Origin: Streptomyces hoynatensis
GTDB lineage: Bacteria > Actinomycetota > Actinomycetes > Streptomycetales > Streptomycetaceae
NCBI RefSeq assembly: GCF_003626535.1
Contig: NZ_RBAL01000008.1
Span: forward strand, 186,001-250,000
Reading direction: 5' to 3'
DNA length: 64,000 bases
Below are positions 1-8,569 of the stretch, one piece after another; the stretch's first letter is position 1, and every line of letters starts with the position of its first letter. Under the pieces are notes generated by a model that saw only the letters and a list, made by a program, of their open reading frames with translations, made no database searches and had not been told where the DNA came from. The position numbers were made by a program, and so were the translations under genes.

Positions 1-1
1 G

Positions 2-841
2 CTCGCGGCGGGCCAGACCCTCGTCGTGGTCACCCGCAACATCGACCTGTCGGTGGGCTCCGTCCTCGGCCTGGCCGCCTTCGCCACCGGCAAGCTGTTC
101 GTCGCGCAGCCCGGCGCCCCGCTGCCGCTTGCGCTGCTGGTGGGACTCGCCCTCGGCGCCGCCTGCGGGCTGCTCAACGGCGCGCTGATCGCCGCCGCCA
201 GGGTGCCCGCGCTCGTCATCACCCTCGGCACCCTCTACGTGTTCCGCGGCCTCGACCACTCCTGGGCCTCGGGCGAGCAGATCAACGCCGCCGACATGCC
301 GCACGGCTTCCTCGACTTCGGCACCGCCACGGTCCTCGGCGTCCCGGTGCTCGCGCTCATCGCGGCGGCCGTGCTGCTGGCCGTCGGCGTCTTCCTCGGC
401 TCCTACCGCACCGGCCGGGAGCTGTACGCCATCGGCTCGGAGCCCACCGCGGCCCGGCTGTCCGGGATCAGGGTCGGCCGCCGGGTCTTCCTGGCCTTCG
501 TGATCAGCGGTGCGCTGGCCGGCCTCGCCGGCGTCCTGCACGCCGCCAGGTTCGGCACGGTGGACGCCACCGTGGGCACCGGCATGGAACTCCAGGTCGT
601 CGCGGCCGTGGTGGTCGGCGGCGTCGCGATCTTCGGCGGCAGCGGAACGGCGTACGGGGCGGCGCTCGGCGCACTGCTGCTGACGACCATCGGCAGCGCG
701 CTGACCGTGCTGCGCGTCGATCCCTTCTGGCAGCAGGCCGTCGACGGCGGCCTCATCCTGGCCGCGATCTGCCTGGACCGGGTGCTCGCGCTGCGGGGTA
801 CGCGGCGGGCCAGGGCGAAGGAGGCCCCGCATGGCGCATGA
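2..841 (+). CDS. rhaP: Sugar (rhamnose-type) ABC transporter permease, 5' end outside window
   Basis: Membrane permease of a CUT2-type ABC importer (BPD_transp_2 family). The open frame is already running at the left edge, so the N-terminus is missing; 279 residues are visible. They begin in the typical CUT2 segment TRNIDLSVGSVLGL and run through about seven hydrophobic segments to the conserved glycine-rich stretch VVVGGVAIFGGSGT. Its stop lies inside the next permease gene (11-base overlap), so the two are probably translationally coupled. The rhamnose assignment rests on the binding protein two genes downstream; the permease alone only says pentose or deoxyhexose importer. The ATPase gene is presumably just upstream, outside the window. 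Confidence 0.82.
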   Translation, partial: LAAGQTLVVVTRNIDLSVGSVLGLAAFATGKLFVAQPGAPLPLALLVGLALGAACGLLNGALIAAARVPALVITLGTLYVFRGLDHSWASGEQINAADMPHGFLDFGTATVLGVPVLALIAAAVLLAVGVFLGSYRTGRELYAIGSEPTAARLSGIRVGRRVFLAFVISGALAGLAGVLHAARFGTVDATVGTGMELQVVAAVVVGGVAIFGGSGTAYGAALGALLLTTIGSALTVLRVDPFWQQAVDGGLILAAICLDRVLALRGTRRARAKEAPHGA

Positions 842-1940
842 CACCCTCTACGCCTCCCGCCCGCGGCGCGCCCGCCGGGCCCGCCGCGCCGCGGGCCCGG
901 GGCCGCTGCGGCCCCTGCTGCGCTGGGACGGGGCGGTGGGCCTCGCCCTGCTGCTCGTGGCCCTCGGGGCCGCGCTGCTCGTGGACGGCTTCGCCACCGC
1001 GGGCAACGTGCGGTTCCTGCTGCTCGACGCCGTCGCCGTCGCCCTGGTGGCCCTGCCGATGACCCTGGTCGTCGTCACCGGCGAGATCGACCTCTCGGTG
1101 GCCAGCGCCCTCGGCCTGTGCAGCGCCGTGATGGGGCGGCTGTGGGTGGCGGGGCTGCCGCTGGAGCTGATCGTGGTGCTCGCCGTGGCGCTCGGCGCGG
1201 TGCTCGGCGCCGTCAACGGGCTGTTCGTGACCGCCTTCGCGCTGCCCTCGCTCGCCGTCACCATCGGCACCCTCGCCGCCTACCGCGGCCTGGCCTTCGT
1301 GGTGCTCGGGGACGACGCGGTGGCCGACTTCCCCTTCGAGTGGACCGACGCGGTCGCCGGCACGCTGCCGGGCGGCGCCGTGCCCTGGGCGATGCTGCTG
1401 ACCGCGCTGCTCGCGGTCGCCTTCGGGGTCCTGCTGCACGGCACGCCCTTCGGCCGCGGCCTGTACGCCATGGGCAACAACGCGGAGGCCGCCGCCTTCG
1501 CCGGGATTCGGGTGGCACGCGCCAAGTTCTGGCTCTTCGTGGCCTCGGGCGCCACCTCGGGGCTGGCCGGCGTCTTCTGGACCCTGCGCTACGCCAGCGC
1601 CCGCGCCGACAACGGGCAGGGCCTCGAACTCTCCGTGGTGGCCGCCGTGTTGCTCGGCGGCGTCTCGATCTTCGGGGGGCGAGGCACGCTGCCCGGCGTG
1701 TTCTTCGGCGTGCTGCTGCTTGCCACCCTGCGCAACGCGCTCCAACTGGCCGACGTTCCGGCCGACACCCTCGACATCGTGACGGGCTCGCTGCTGATCG
1801 CCTCGGTCGTGGTGCCGAACGCGATCGCGAGGGCGCGGGCCCGGCCGGCGACGGGGCGCGCCGCCCCGGCCGGCGAGCCGACAGCACCGCCCCGCCAGGA
1901 GCGGCCCGAGAGGGAGGACACCGAAGATGCCCCTGCGTAG
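831..1940 (+). CDS. rhaQ: Sugar (rhamnose-type) ABC transporter permease
   Basis: Second CUT2 permease (369 aa) of the same importer, expected to form a heterodimeric membrane channel with the preceding permease. The first 30 residues are Arg/Ala-rich and cytoplasmic. The CUT2 signature VVVTGEIDLSVASALGL follows near residue 85, and the glycine-rich VVAAVLLGGVSIFGGRGTLPG sits in the last third. The start ATG is preceded by AGGAGG six bases upstream. It overlaps the previous gene by 11 bases and the binding-protein gene by 14 bases, a tight operon. The C-terminal 35 residues are low-complexity Pro/Glu/Ala and specific to this protein. Confidence 0.85.
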   Translation: MAHDTLYASRPRRARRARRAAGPGPLRPLLRWDGAVGLALLLVALGAALLVDGFATAGNVRFLLLDAVAVALVALPMTLVVVTGEIDLSVASALGLCSAVMGRLWVAGLPLELIVVLAVALGAVLGAVNGLFVTAFALPSLAVTIGTLAAYRGLAFVVLGDDAVADFPFEWTDAVAGTLPGGAVPWAMLLTALLAVAFGVLLHGTPFGRGLYAMGNNAEAAAFAGIRVARAKFWLFVASGATSGLAGVFWTLRYASARADNGQGLELSVVAAVLLGGVSIFGGRGTLPGVFFGVLLLATLRNALQLADVPADTLDIVTGSLLIASVVVPNAIARARARPATGRAAPAGEPTAPPRQERPEREDTEDAPA

Positions 1941-3084
1941 TGTGCGTATCCCGCGCATTCCCCGCACCCCGCACAGCCCCCGCGGCCCACGGCGGGCCGC
2001 GGCGCCCGGCCGCGCGGCGCGCCTGGGCGTGGCCGCCCTCGCGGCCTGCGCGCTGCTGGCCACCGCGGCCTGTTCCGGCACGACCCGCGAGGACGGCGAG
2101 AGCGACCGGGACGCGGGCGCAGGCGCCTCGTCCACGGCGACCGCCGACCCGAACGCCCCGCTGGCCGAGGACCTGGCCGTCGCCTTCCTGCCCAAGCAGG
2201 TCAACAACCCGTACTTCACGGTCGCCGACGAGGGCGGCCACGCGGCGGTCGAGGAGTTCGGCGGCGAGTACAAGGAGGTCGGCCCCTCGGAGGCCAGCGC
2301 CTCCTCCCAGGTCAGCTACCTCAACACCCTCGCCCAGCAGCACACCGACGTCATCGTCACCTCGGCCAACGACCCCAACGCCGTGTGCGGGGCCCTCAAC
2401 AGCGCCCGCTCGGCCGGGGCCAGGGTGGTCACCTTCGACTCCGACGCCAGCCCGGAGTGCCGCGACCTGTTCGTCAACCAGGCCACCGCGGAGGACATCG
2501 CCCGCACCCAGATCGAGCTGATCGCCGAGGAGATCGGCGGCAGCGGCCAGATCGCGATCCTGTCGGCGACGCCGAACGCCACGAACCAGAACGCGTGGAT
2601 CGAGCTGATGCAACAGGAGCTGGAGAAGCCCGAGTACGCCGGCATCGAACTCGTCACCGTCGCCTACGGAAACGACGAGGACGAGAAGTCCTTCCAGGAG
2701 ACCCAGGGCCTGCTCAGCTCCTATCCCGACCTGGCCGGCATCATCTCGCCGACCACCGTCGGGCTGGCCGCCGCGGCGCGGTACCTCTCCGGCTCCGAGT
2801 ACGGCGGGCGGGTCGCGCTGACGGGCCTGGGCACGCCCGACCAGATGCGGGAGTTCGTCCACGACGGCACGGTGGCGCAGTTCGCCCTGTGGGACCCGGC
2901 CGACCTCGGCTACCTCGCCGCCTACGCCGGCGCGGCCCTCGCCTCGGGACAGATCACCGGGGCCGAGGGCGAGACCTTCACCGCCGGCGAACTCGGCGAG
3001 TACACCATCGGCGCGGACGGCGAGATCGTCCTCGGCCCCCCGACGATCTTCACCGCGGACAACATCGACGACTACGCGTTCTGA
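1927..3084 (+). CDS. rhaS: Rhamnose ABC transporter substrate-binding lipoprotein
   Basis: Extracellular sugar-binding lipoprotein, 385 aa, of the periplasmic-binding-protein fold used by CUT2 importers. The blocks LPKQVNNPYF, EVGPSEAS, TSANDPNAVC, VTFDSDASPECRDLFVNQA and ILSATPNATNQNAW match what I know of the RhaS family (TIGR02637). A lipobox-like TAAC puts the lipidated cysteine at residue 49, after an unusually long Arg/Pro-rich n-region; no better in-frame start is visible and GGGAGGA lies nine bases before this ATG. It is the last gene of the operon and is followed by a strong hairpin. The substrate rhamnose is inferred from family resemblance; no catabolic gene is seen downstream. Confidence 0.85.
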   Translation: MPLRSVRIPRIPRTPHSPRGPRRAAAPGRAARLGVAALAACALLATAACSGTTREDGESDRDAGAGASSTATADPNAPLAEDLAVAFLPKQVNNPYFTVADEGGHAAVEEFGGEYKEVGPSEASASSQVSYLNTLAQQHTDVIVTSANDPNAVCGALNSARSAGARVVTFDSDASPECRDLFVNQATAEDIARTQIELIAEEIGGSGQIAILSATPNATNQNAWIELMQQELEKPEYAGIELVTVAYGNDEDEKSFQETQGLLSSYPDLAGIISPTTVGLAAAARYLSGSEYGGRVALTGLGTPDQMREFVHDGTVAQFALWDPADLGYLAAYAGAALASGQITGAEGETFTAGELGEYTIGADGEIVLGPPTIFTADNIDDYAF

Positions 3085-3127
3085 CCCGCGCGCCGGCCCG
3101 CGCGGCCACGCGCGCCGGCGCCCGTCC

Positions 3128-3159
3128 GGCGGCGGGGGAACGCCCCCTCCCCCGCCGCC
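3128..3159 (+). terminator. Hairpin terminator after the rhamnose importer operon
   Basis: A perfect 11-bp stem (3128-3138 GGCGGCGGGGG with 3149-3159 CCCCCGCCGCC) closes a 10-base loop, 43 bases after the rhaS stop. There is no U-tract, as is common for Streptomyces terminators. Confidence 0.6.
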
Positions 3160-3335
3160 TCCCGGCACCGTGGTCTCAGCCCGGTCGGCACCGCGTGCGC
3201 CGCGCGGCTGCCCGCCGCCGGGCCCTGCCCGCCGGGCCCTGCCGGGCTTCGTCGCGCGTACCGGGCGCGCCTACCAAGGCGTCCACAACGGGCGGGTATC
3301 CCAACCGTCCTGGTTTCGTGACGATTTTCGGTCCG

Positions 3336-3352
3336 ATACGGAGAAACCGTAT
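3336..3352. promoter_or_regulatory. Inverted repeat in promoter region of the lipoprotein gene
   Basis: The 319-base gap between rhaS and the lipoprotein gene holds the terminator above and, at its right end, a relatively AT-rich stretch. A perfect 6-bp inverted repeat (ATACGG, loop AGAAA, CCGTAT) lies here, and a possible -10 (GATGAT at 3361) follows about 40 bases before the start codon. I infer a regulated promoter; the regulator is unknown. The rest of the gap shows nothing recognisable. Confidence 0.4.
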
Positions 3353-3403
3353 GCGCGTGCGATGATCTAGCCGCAGTAACGAGGCAGTTCGAGGGGACTC
3401 AAC

Positions 3404-4246
3404 ATGACATTCAGGACGCGCCGTCTGCCCATGGTCGCGGTGGCGGCCGCCGGCCTGCTGGCGCTGACCGCTTGCGGCAGCGACGACGACTCCTCTTCTC
3501 AGGGGGCCGACGGCCAGAAGAACTCCGAGGGCGCCACCGGCAGCGGCGGCGCGTCCGGCGAGGGCGAGGACGCGGCCGCCGGCGACTCGCTCGCGAGCCT
3601 GCCCCCGGAGGAGATCGCGGACCGCGCCCAGCACGCGCTGCAGTCCGCCACCTCGGTGCGTATGAGGACGCTGGGAGACCCCGCGGTGACCGGCATGGGT
3701 CTCGACCTCCACATGGACCAGGAGGGCTCCTGCGCGGGCTCCGTCACCCAGGGGGGCGCGGGCACGGTCGAACTCCTCGTGCGCGCGGACGACGAGGTCT
3801 GGATGAAGCCGGACACCCAGTTCTGGCAGTCGCAGCTGGCCGTCGCGAACCCGTCGGTGCTCAACCTGCTCGACGGCGTCTACCTGTACGGCCACACCAG
3901 CGACCCGGAGATGTCGCAGCTGGCCGGGGTCTGCTCGCTGGCGGCGATGCAGGAGGACATGGGGTCGGACGACGGCTCGGGCGCGCCGGACGAGGTCGGC
4001 CCCGAGACCGAATACAACGGCGTCCCCGTCGTCACCCTCTCCGGACCCGACGACGAGGGCAACCCGGTGACGATGCTCATCGCCACCGAGGGCGAGCCCT
4101 ACCCGCTGCTGGTCCGCACCACGGAGGGCGGCACGGAGACCGAGATCGAGCTGAGCCAGTACAACGAGCCGGTCGAGTTCCAGGAGCCCCCGGCCGACCA
4201 GATCCTGAACGTCGCCGACTTCCGCACCGGCAACATCACGGCCTGA
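3404..4246 (+). CDS. Putative secreted lipoprotein, LppX/LprAFG-like
   Basis: Lipoprotein of 280 aa with a clear signal peptide: basic MTFRTRR, a hydrophobic core, and the lipobox LTAC with Cys24. A Ser/Gly/Glu/Asp-rich linker (25-65) follows, then one globular domain. The segment SATSVRMRTLGD and a later TVELLVRADDEVWMKPD resemble the LppX/LprG type of actinobacterial lipoproteins, which carry lipid or bind envelope components. I do not claim a ligand. Two Cys in the mature domain (CAGSV and CSLAAMQ) could form a disulfide. Start chosen at the ATG after a GAGGGGAC ribosome site. It is a single gene flanked by a candidate regulated promoter and a U-tract terminator. Confidence 0.65.
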   Translation: MTFRTRRLPMVAVAAAGLLALTACGSDDDSSSQGADGQKNSEGATGSGGASGEGEDAAAGDSLASLPPEEIADRAQHALQSATSVRMRTLGDPAVTGMGLDLHMDQEGSCAGSVTQGGAGTVELLVRADDEVWMKPDTQFWQSQLAVANPSVLNLLDGVYLYGHTSDPEMSQLAGVCSLAAMQEDMGSDDGSGAPDEVGPETEYNGVPVVTLSGPDDEGNPVTMLIATEGEPYPLLVRTTEGGTETEIELSQYNEPVEFQEPPADQILNVADFRTGNITA

Positions 4247-4270
4247 TCCCGCCCCCGGCCCCGCGCCGCA

Positions 4271-4315
4271 GGCCCCGCCAGCCGAGCCCCCTCGACCGGC
4301 GGGGCCGTTTTTTCC
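4271..4315 (+). terminator. Rho-independent terminator after the lipoprotein gene
   Basis: A perfect 9-bp stem GGCCCCGCC (4271-4279) / GGCGGGGCC (4298-4306) is followed immediately by GTTTTTT. It is the only textbook U-tract terminator noticed in the window. Confidence 0.85.
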
Positions 4316-4431
4316 TGCGCCGGTCGAGGCATGCGGCGTGCCTCCTCGCCCGGCGTGGAGTGACGGGTGCGGGCCGCTTTCCCCGGGGACGGCCATGTGT
4401 GCCGCACCCACTCCCCCGGGGGCCCGCGCGT

Positions 4432-5265
4432 TCAGGCGCTGAGGTGGCGGTAGAGGCGGATGGAGGCGAGGAAGAAGGCGAGGAAGATGCCGAGGCTCCA
4501 CAGGAGGGTCAGCCACAGGGAGTGGACGACGGGGCCGCCGTGGAAGAGGGCGCGCATCAGGTCGATGGTGTGGCTGACCGGCTGGTTGCGGGCGAACCAC
4601 TGGAGCCAGCCGGGCATCGTCTGGACGGGGACGAAGGCGGTGCTGGCGAAGACGAGGATGAAGAACGGCAGGATTCCGGCGACCTGGGCGGTCTCCGGGT
4701 CCCTGGTGAGCAGGCCGAGCGTGGCGTAGATCCAGCAGAAGGCGTAGCCGAAGACGAGGGCGATGCCGAGGCCCGCGAGTGCCGACAGCCAGTTGGCGTG
4801 GAACCTGAAGCCGACCAGGACGCCGAGGCCGACCATCAGCGCCAGGGAGAAGATGCTGCGGCACAGGTCCGCGAGGGTCCGGCCGGCCAGGACGGCGGAC
4901 CTGGCCATGGGCAGGCTGCGGAAGCGGTCGACGATGCCGCCGCCGATGTCCTGGGCCAGGCCGATGGAGGTGGCCATGAAGCCGACCAGGACGGCCTCCA
5001 GGAAGATCGCCGGGACCACGAAGTCCACGTATTTCATGCCGGGGATGCGGATTGCGCCGCCGAGGGCGTAGCGGAAGAGCAGCAGCATCATGGCGGGCTG
5101 AACGGCGGTGAAGACGAGGAGTTGCGGGGTGCGCACCAGCCGGCGGAGGTTGCGTCCCGTGATGCCGGCGATGTCGCGGGCGGCGGTCGCCGGGTTCATC
5201 CGCTGGGTGTGCGGCTGCCCGGCCCCGGGGGCGGCGCCCGGGCGGGCGGCGTCGGCGGCGGCCAT
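4432..5265 (-). CDS. ABC-2 type multidrug transporter permease (DrrB-like)
   Basis: Membrane component of a two-gene ABC exporter, 277 aa. After about 25 cytoplasmic residues there are six hydrophobic segments, with the ABC-2 family signature between segments: DIGGGIVDRFRSLPMARSAVLAGRTLAD. This is the DrrB / daunorubicin-resistance permease type, which exports hydrophobic drugs or lipids. Its ATG overlaps the TGA of the upstream ATPase gene by one base, so the two proteins are coupled. The exported substrate cannot be deduced; no biosynthetic cluster adjoins it. Confidence 0.85.
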   Translation of the reverse strand: MAAADAARPGAAPGAGQPHTQRMNPATAARDIAGITGRNLRRLVRTPQLLVFTAVQPAMMLLLFRYALGGAIRIPGMKYVDFVVPAIFLEAVLVGFMATSIGLAQDIGGGIVDRFRSLPMARSAVLAGRTLADLCRSIFSLALMVGLGVLVGFRFHANWLSALAGLGIALVFGYAFCWIYATLGLLTRDPETAQVAGILPFFILVFASTAFVPVQTMPGWLQWFARNQPVSHTIDLMRALFHGGPVVHSLWLTLLWSLGIFLAFFLASIRLYRHLSA

Positions 5266-6362
5266 CAGGAGCCGCCCTCCGCGCCGGGGCCGCCCGGGCC
5301 GGGGTTTCCCGCGCCGGGGCCGCCCGGGCCACGGCCGCCGGGGCCGCCCGGGCCGCCGGACGGGGGCCGGTCGGGGCCCGGGGTCTCGCCGTCGGAGGAG
5401 GGCGCGGCGTCGGGCGGCTCGTCGGGGGCGCCGCCGGTGAAGGTGAGGAACACGTCGTCGAGCGAGGGGCGGCGAAGCCCGAGGTCCTGGAGGTCGATGC
5501 GGCCCTGGCTGAGGTGCTGCCCCGCGGCGATCAGGGCCTTCGTGCCCCCGCCCGTGGGCACGCTCACCCGCCGCTCCTCGGCCGCCACCTGGGCGGGGCC
5601 GGCGCCGACCTCGTCGAGGATGGCGCGGGCCCGCTCCAGGTCGCCGCGGTCGACGACGCGCGCTTCGAGCACGTCGCCCCCCACCTGCGACTTCAGTTCG
5701 TCGGCGGTGCCCTGGGCGATGACGCGCCCCTCGTTGAGCACCGCGATGTGGTGGGCCAGCGCCTCCGCCTCCTCCATGTGCTGGGTGGTCAGCAGCACCG
5801 TGGTCCCCTCCGCGACGAGGTCGCGCACGAACTGCCACAGGTGGTTGCGGGTGCGGGGGTCGAGGCCCGTGGTCGGCTCGTCGAGGAAGAGGACGGGCGG
5901 GCGGGCGACGAGGCAGGCGCCCACGTCCAGGCGCCTGCGCATGCCGCCCGAGTAGGTGCGCACCTGGTGGTCGGCGGCGTCGGTGAGGGCGAAGCGCTCC
6001 AGCACCTCCTGGGCCCTGCGGCGGCGTTCGGCCCGCCCCAGGTGGTAGAGGAGGCCGACGAGTTCGAGGTTCTCGCGGCCGGTGAGCAGTTCGTCGACCG
6101 CCGCGTACTGGCCGGCGAGCCCGATGTGGGAACGCAGCCGCACGGCCTCGGTGGCCACGTCGCAGCCGGCCACGGTGGCCGAGCCCTCGTCGGGGCGCAA
6201 CAGGGTGGTGAGGACCTTGACCAGGGTGGTCTTGCCCGCGCCGTTGGGGCCGAGCAGGGCCAGGACCCGGCCCTGGCCGATGGACAGGTCGATGTCGGTC
6301 AGCGCCCGCTTGCCCTTGAAGCACTTGGTGACCCCGCGGGTCTCGATCATGGGTGCGGGCAT
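5265..6362 (-). CDS. ABC transporter ATP-binding protein (DrrA-like) with Gly-Pro-rich tail
   Basis: ATPase of the exporter, 365 aa. Walker A GPNGAGKTT is at 38-46, the signature YSGGMRRR at about 137-144, and Walker B VLFLDEPTTGLDP starts near residue 157. The C-terminal regulatory domain typical of DrrA proteins is present to about residue 320. The last 40 residues are a low-complexity run built from GGPG units, not part of the family fold. A start 12 bases downstream (MIETRGV) is possible. The pair resembles self-resistance exporters, but here it stands alone between a lipoprotein and a hydrolase gene. Confidence 0.88.
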   Translation of the reverse strand: MPAPMIETRGVTKCFKGKRALTDIDLSIGQGRVLALLGPNGAGKTTLVKVLTTLLRPDEGSATVAGCDVATEAVRLRSHIGLAGQYAAVDELLTGRENLELVGLLYHLGRAERRRRAQEVLERFALTDAADHQVRTYSGGMRRRLDVGACLVARPPVLFLDEPTTGLDPRTRNHLWQFVRDLVAEGTTVLLTTQHMEEAEALAHHIAVLNEGRVIAQGTADELKSQVGGDVLEARVVDRGDLERARAILDEVGAGPAQVAAEERRVSVPTGGGTKALIAAGQHLSQGRIDLQDLGLRRPSLDDVFLTFTGGAPDEPPDAAPSSDGETPGPDRPPSGGPGGPGGRGPGGPGAGNPGPGGPGAEGGS

Positions 6363-6486
6363 GGGCAGCGCCTCCGCTTCCTCCCGGCCGGACTCCTGCC
6401 CAGATTGTCCTGGTTCGCCCCGCCGTCCGCATCCGGGCCACCCCCGGCCCCGGCCCCGGCGCGGGGCGGGAGAGGGGGCGGCGGGA

Positions 6487-7203
6487 TCAGGCGAAGGACT
6501 CGGCGAGGAAGGAGCCGCAGGTCTCCCAGGCGCGGCGGGCCGCCTTCTCGTCGTAGGCGATGCCGGCCTCGGGGGCGTCGGCGGCCGGGGCCATGAAGGA
6601 GTGCATCGCGTGCCCGTAGGCGTGGAGCTGCCAGTCGCAGCCGCGCTCGGTGAGCTCGCGGGCCAGGCCGAGGACGTCGGCGGGCGGCGCGTAGGGGTCG
6701 TCCCAGCCGTGGAAGACCGCGATCCTGGCGCGGATCTCGGGGCGTTCTGCCTGCTCGGGCGGGGTGAGGACGCCGTGGAAACTCGCGACGGCGCGCAGCG
6801 AGGCGCCGCCGCGGGCGAGGTCGAGGACGCACAGCCCGCCGAAGCAGAACCCGATCGCCGCCACCCGCTCCGGGTCCACCTCGGGCTGCTCCTTGAGCAC
6901 GTCGAGCAGGTGCCGCATCCGCCGCAGCAGGCGGGCGCGGTCGTGGAGGAAGGCGTTCATCAGGGGCTCGCCGCGCGCGGCATCGCCCGCGTCGCCGATG
7001 CCGAACAGGTCGGCGGCGAAGCCGGCGTAGCCCCACCGCGTGAGCCGGGCGGCGAACTCCGTCTGCGCCTGGCTCCTGCCCTCCATCCCGTGGAGGACGA
7101 GCACCGCGGGCCGCCTGACCGGCGCGTCCCCGTCCAGGGTGAGAACGCCGGACAGCGGCGTGCCCTCGTGGCTGTACCCGACCTCGCGCACGTGCACCGT
7201 CAT
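6487..7203 (-). CDS. Dienelactone hydrolase family protein
   Basis: Cytoplasmic alpha/beta hydrolase of 238 aa, dienelactone-hydrolase type. The nucleophile motif GFCFGG carries a Cys nucleophile, as in true dienelactone hydrolases; the acid sits in HGWDDPYAPP and the catalytic His in YGHAMHSFM. Family members open lactone or ester bonds, but the natural substrate here is not evident. I chose the inner ATG (MTVHVREV), preceded by a GAGGGGGC site, over an upstream ATG that adds 16 low-complexity residues. The gene stands alone on the minus strand, 124 bases upstream of the ABC exporter. Confidence 0.8.
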   Translation of the reverse strand: MTVHVREVGYSHEGTPLSGVLTLDGDAPVRRPAVLVLHGMEGRSQAQTEFAARLTRWGYAGFAADLFGIGDAGDAARGEPLMNAFLHDRARLLRRMRHLLDVLKEQPEVDPERVAAIGFCFGGLCVLDLARGGASLRAVASFHGVLTPPEQAERPEIRARIAVFHGWDDPYAPPADVLGLARELTERGCDWQLHAYGHAMHSFMAPAADAPEAGIAYDEKAARRAWETCGSFLAESFA

Positions 7204-7253
7204 GTGTCCGCCCCCTCGGCCGGCGCCCGGCCGCTCGTCGCTCCGCGTCACCC

Positions 7254-7686
7254 ATGCTCACGCTAACGAGCACGGCGGGCCCGGGCGGGGCGCTCTGCCG
7301 CAGGCAGAAACGGGAACCACGGGTCGGGGGCGGGGTGAGCGGGGGCGAACGGGGCGGGGCGGCGGCTCCGGCCCTGGGCCGGGCGGGGGCCGGGTCGGGG
7401 TGGCGGCGGGGTCAGCGGCCGTGGGGCCCGAGGACGGCGTCCACCGGAACGCCGAAGCCGTCCCGCAGGCCGGAGCTGCCGAGGTCGGTGACGTGGACGA
7501 CGCGGCGGTACCGGCCGCGCCTGAGCCGGCCCGGGTCGACCATCCGCCCGGTCAGCGCCGTGCCCAGCGGCCCGGCCAGGTGCGGGCGGCGCTCGGACCG
7601 GTCCAGGCAGCAGCGGATGGAGGCGCGGGAGCCGGTCGACGTCCAACGCCGAGGGCGGCGAGCCGCGCCGCCGCCGCGCCCTGGCG
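7254..7686. other. Gene-free stretch with gene remnants
   Basis: No intact gene is supported here. The left part (7254-7410) is GC-rich filler. From 7412 to about 7690 the minus strand has an open frame whose end reads like a real protein C-terminus (RRVVHVTDLGSSGLRDGFGV then DAVLGPHGR and stop). It has no convincing start and I cannot name a family. With the headless MFS gene to its right, it looks like a deletion junction where two genes lost their 5' parts. Confidence 0.4.
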
Positions 7687-8493
7687 CGGCCGGGCCGGCG
7701 GGGGCTGGACGTTCCGGCGCAGGCCGCCGGGGCCCCGGCCCTCGCGGCCGGGGCCGGCGGCCTGATCGAGGCGGGCGAGCTGGGCTGGGCGCATCCGCTC
7801 GTCCTCGGCTGCTGCCCGGCGGCGGGCGCGGCGTTCCTCCTGCTGGAGCGGCGGGCCGAGGCGCCGATGCTGCCGCCCGCGCTGTTCGCCCGCGGGCAGT
7901 TCTCCGGGGCGGTGGCGGTGGGGGCGCTGCTGAACACCGGCTTCCACGGCCTGCTCGCCCCGCTGTACTTCCCGCGCGTGCACGGCTACGGCACCGTGCG
8001 CGCGGGCTTCGCGCTGCTGCCCGCGGTGGGTCTGGTGGCGCTCGGCTCCGGGCCGGCCGGGCGGGTCACGGCGCGCACCGGGCCGCGCCTGCCGGTGGTG
8101 GTGGGGCTGCTGGTGGGGGCGGCCGGGCTCGCCTGCCGGACGCTCGCCGGTCCCGGCACGCCCTGCCCGGCGCTGGTGGCGCCGCCGGCCGCGGCCGGGT
8201 TCGGCACCTCCTTCACCATGCCTGCGGCCACGGCCGCGGCGCTGGAGGCGGCGCCCGCCGCCCTCGGCGGCGCCTCCGCCGTGCTGAACGCGGCGCGGCA
8301 GACGGGCAGCGCCGTCGGGGTGGCGGTCTTCGGCACGCTGATCGCCCGGGACACTCCCGCGCACGCCCCGGGCGTGCGGGCGGCGGCCGCGGTCGGCGCC
8401 TGTGCCTTCCTGCTCGGGGCGGCCCTCGCCGCCCGGCTGCTCGCCGGGCGCGGGGAGCGGCGGGCGGCCCCACGGCCCCGGCGCCCGGGCTGA
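7687..8493 (+). pseudogene. C-terminal half of a 14-TM MFS drug exporter, 5' deleted
   Basis: The frame encodes the second half of an EmrB/QacA-type MFS exporter. It begins at the central linker (RRGLDVPAQAAG), has the mid-protein motif ERRAEAPMLPPALFARGQFSG, and continues through roughly six or seven membrane segments to a normal stop. The first half (TM1-6 with the motif A loop) is absent. Upstream the frame is open back to a stop near 7522, but I find no ATG, GTG or TTG before 7867. A protein starting at ATG 7867 would have 208 residues and no N-terminal bundle. I judge it a truncation pseudogene; a functional half-transporter is less likely. Confidence 0.65.
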
Positions 8494-8569
8494 GCCGGCG
8501 GCCCGGGCCCCCGGGGGCGGGTGCGCACCGGGGCCCGGGGAGCGGAGCGTCGTCCTCTAGGGTGCGGTC

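Noticed and set aside
3170-3370. 66-codon frame before the lipoprotein gene
   Set aside because: No ribosome site, biased composition, and it overlaps the inverted repeat and probable promoter.
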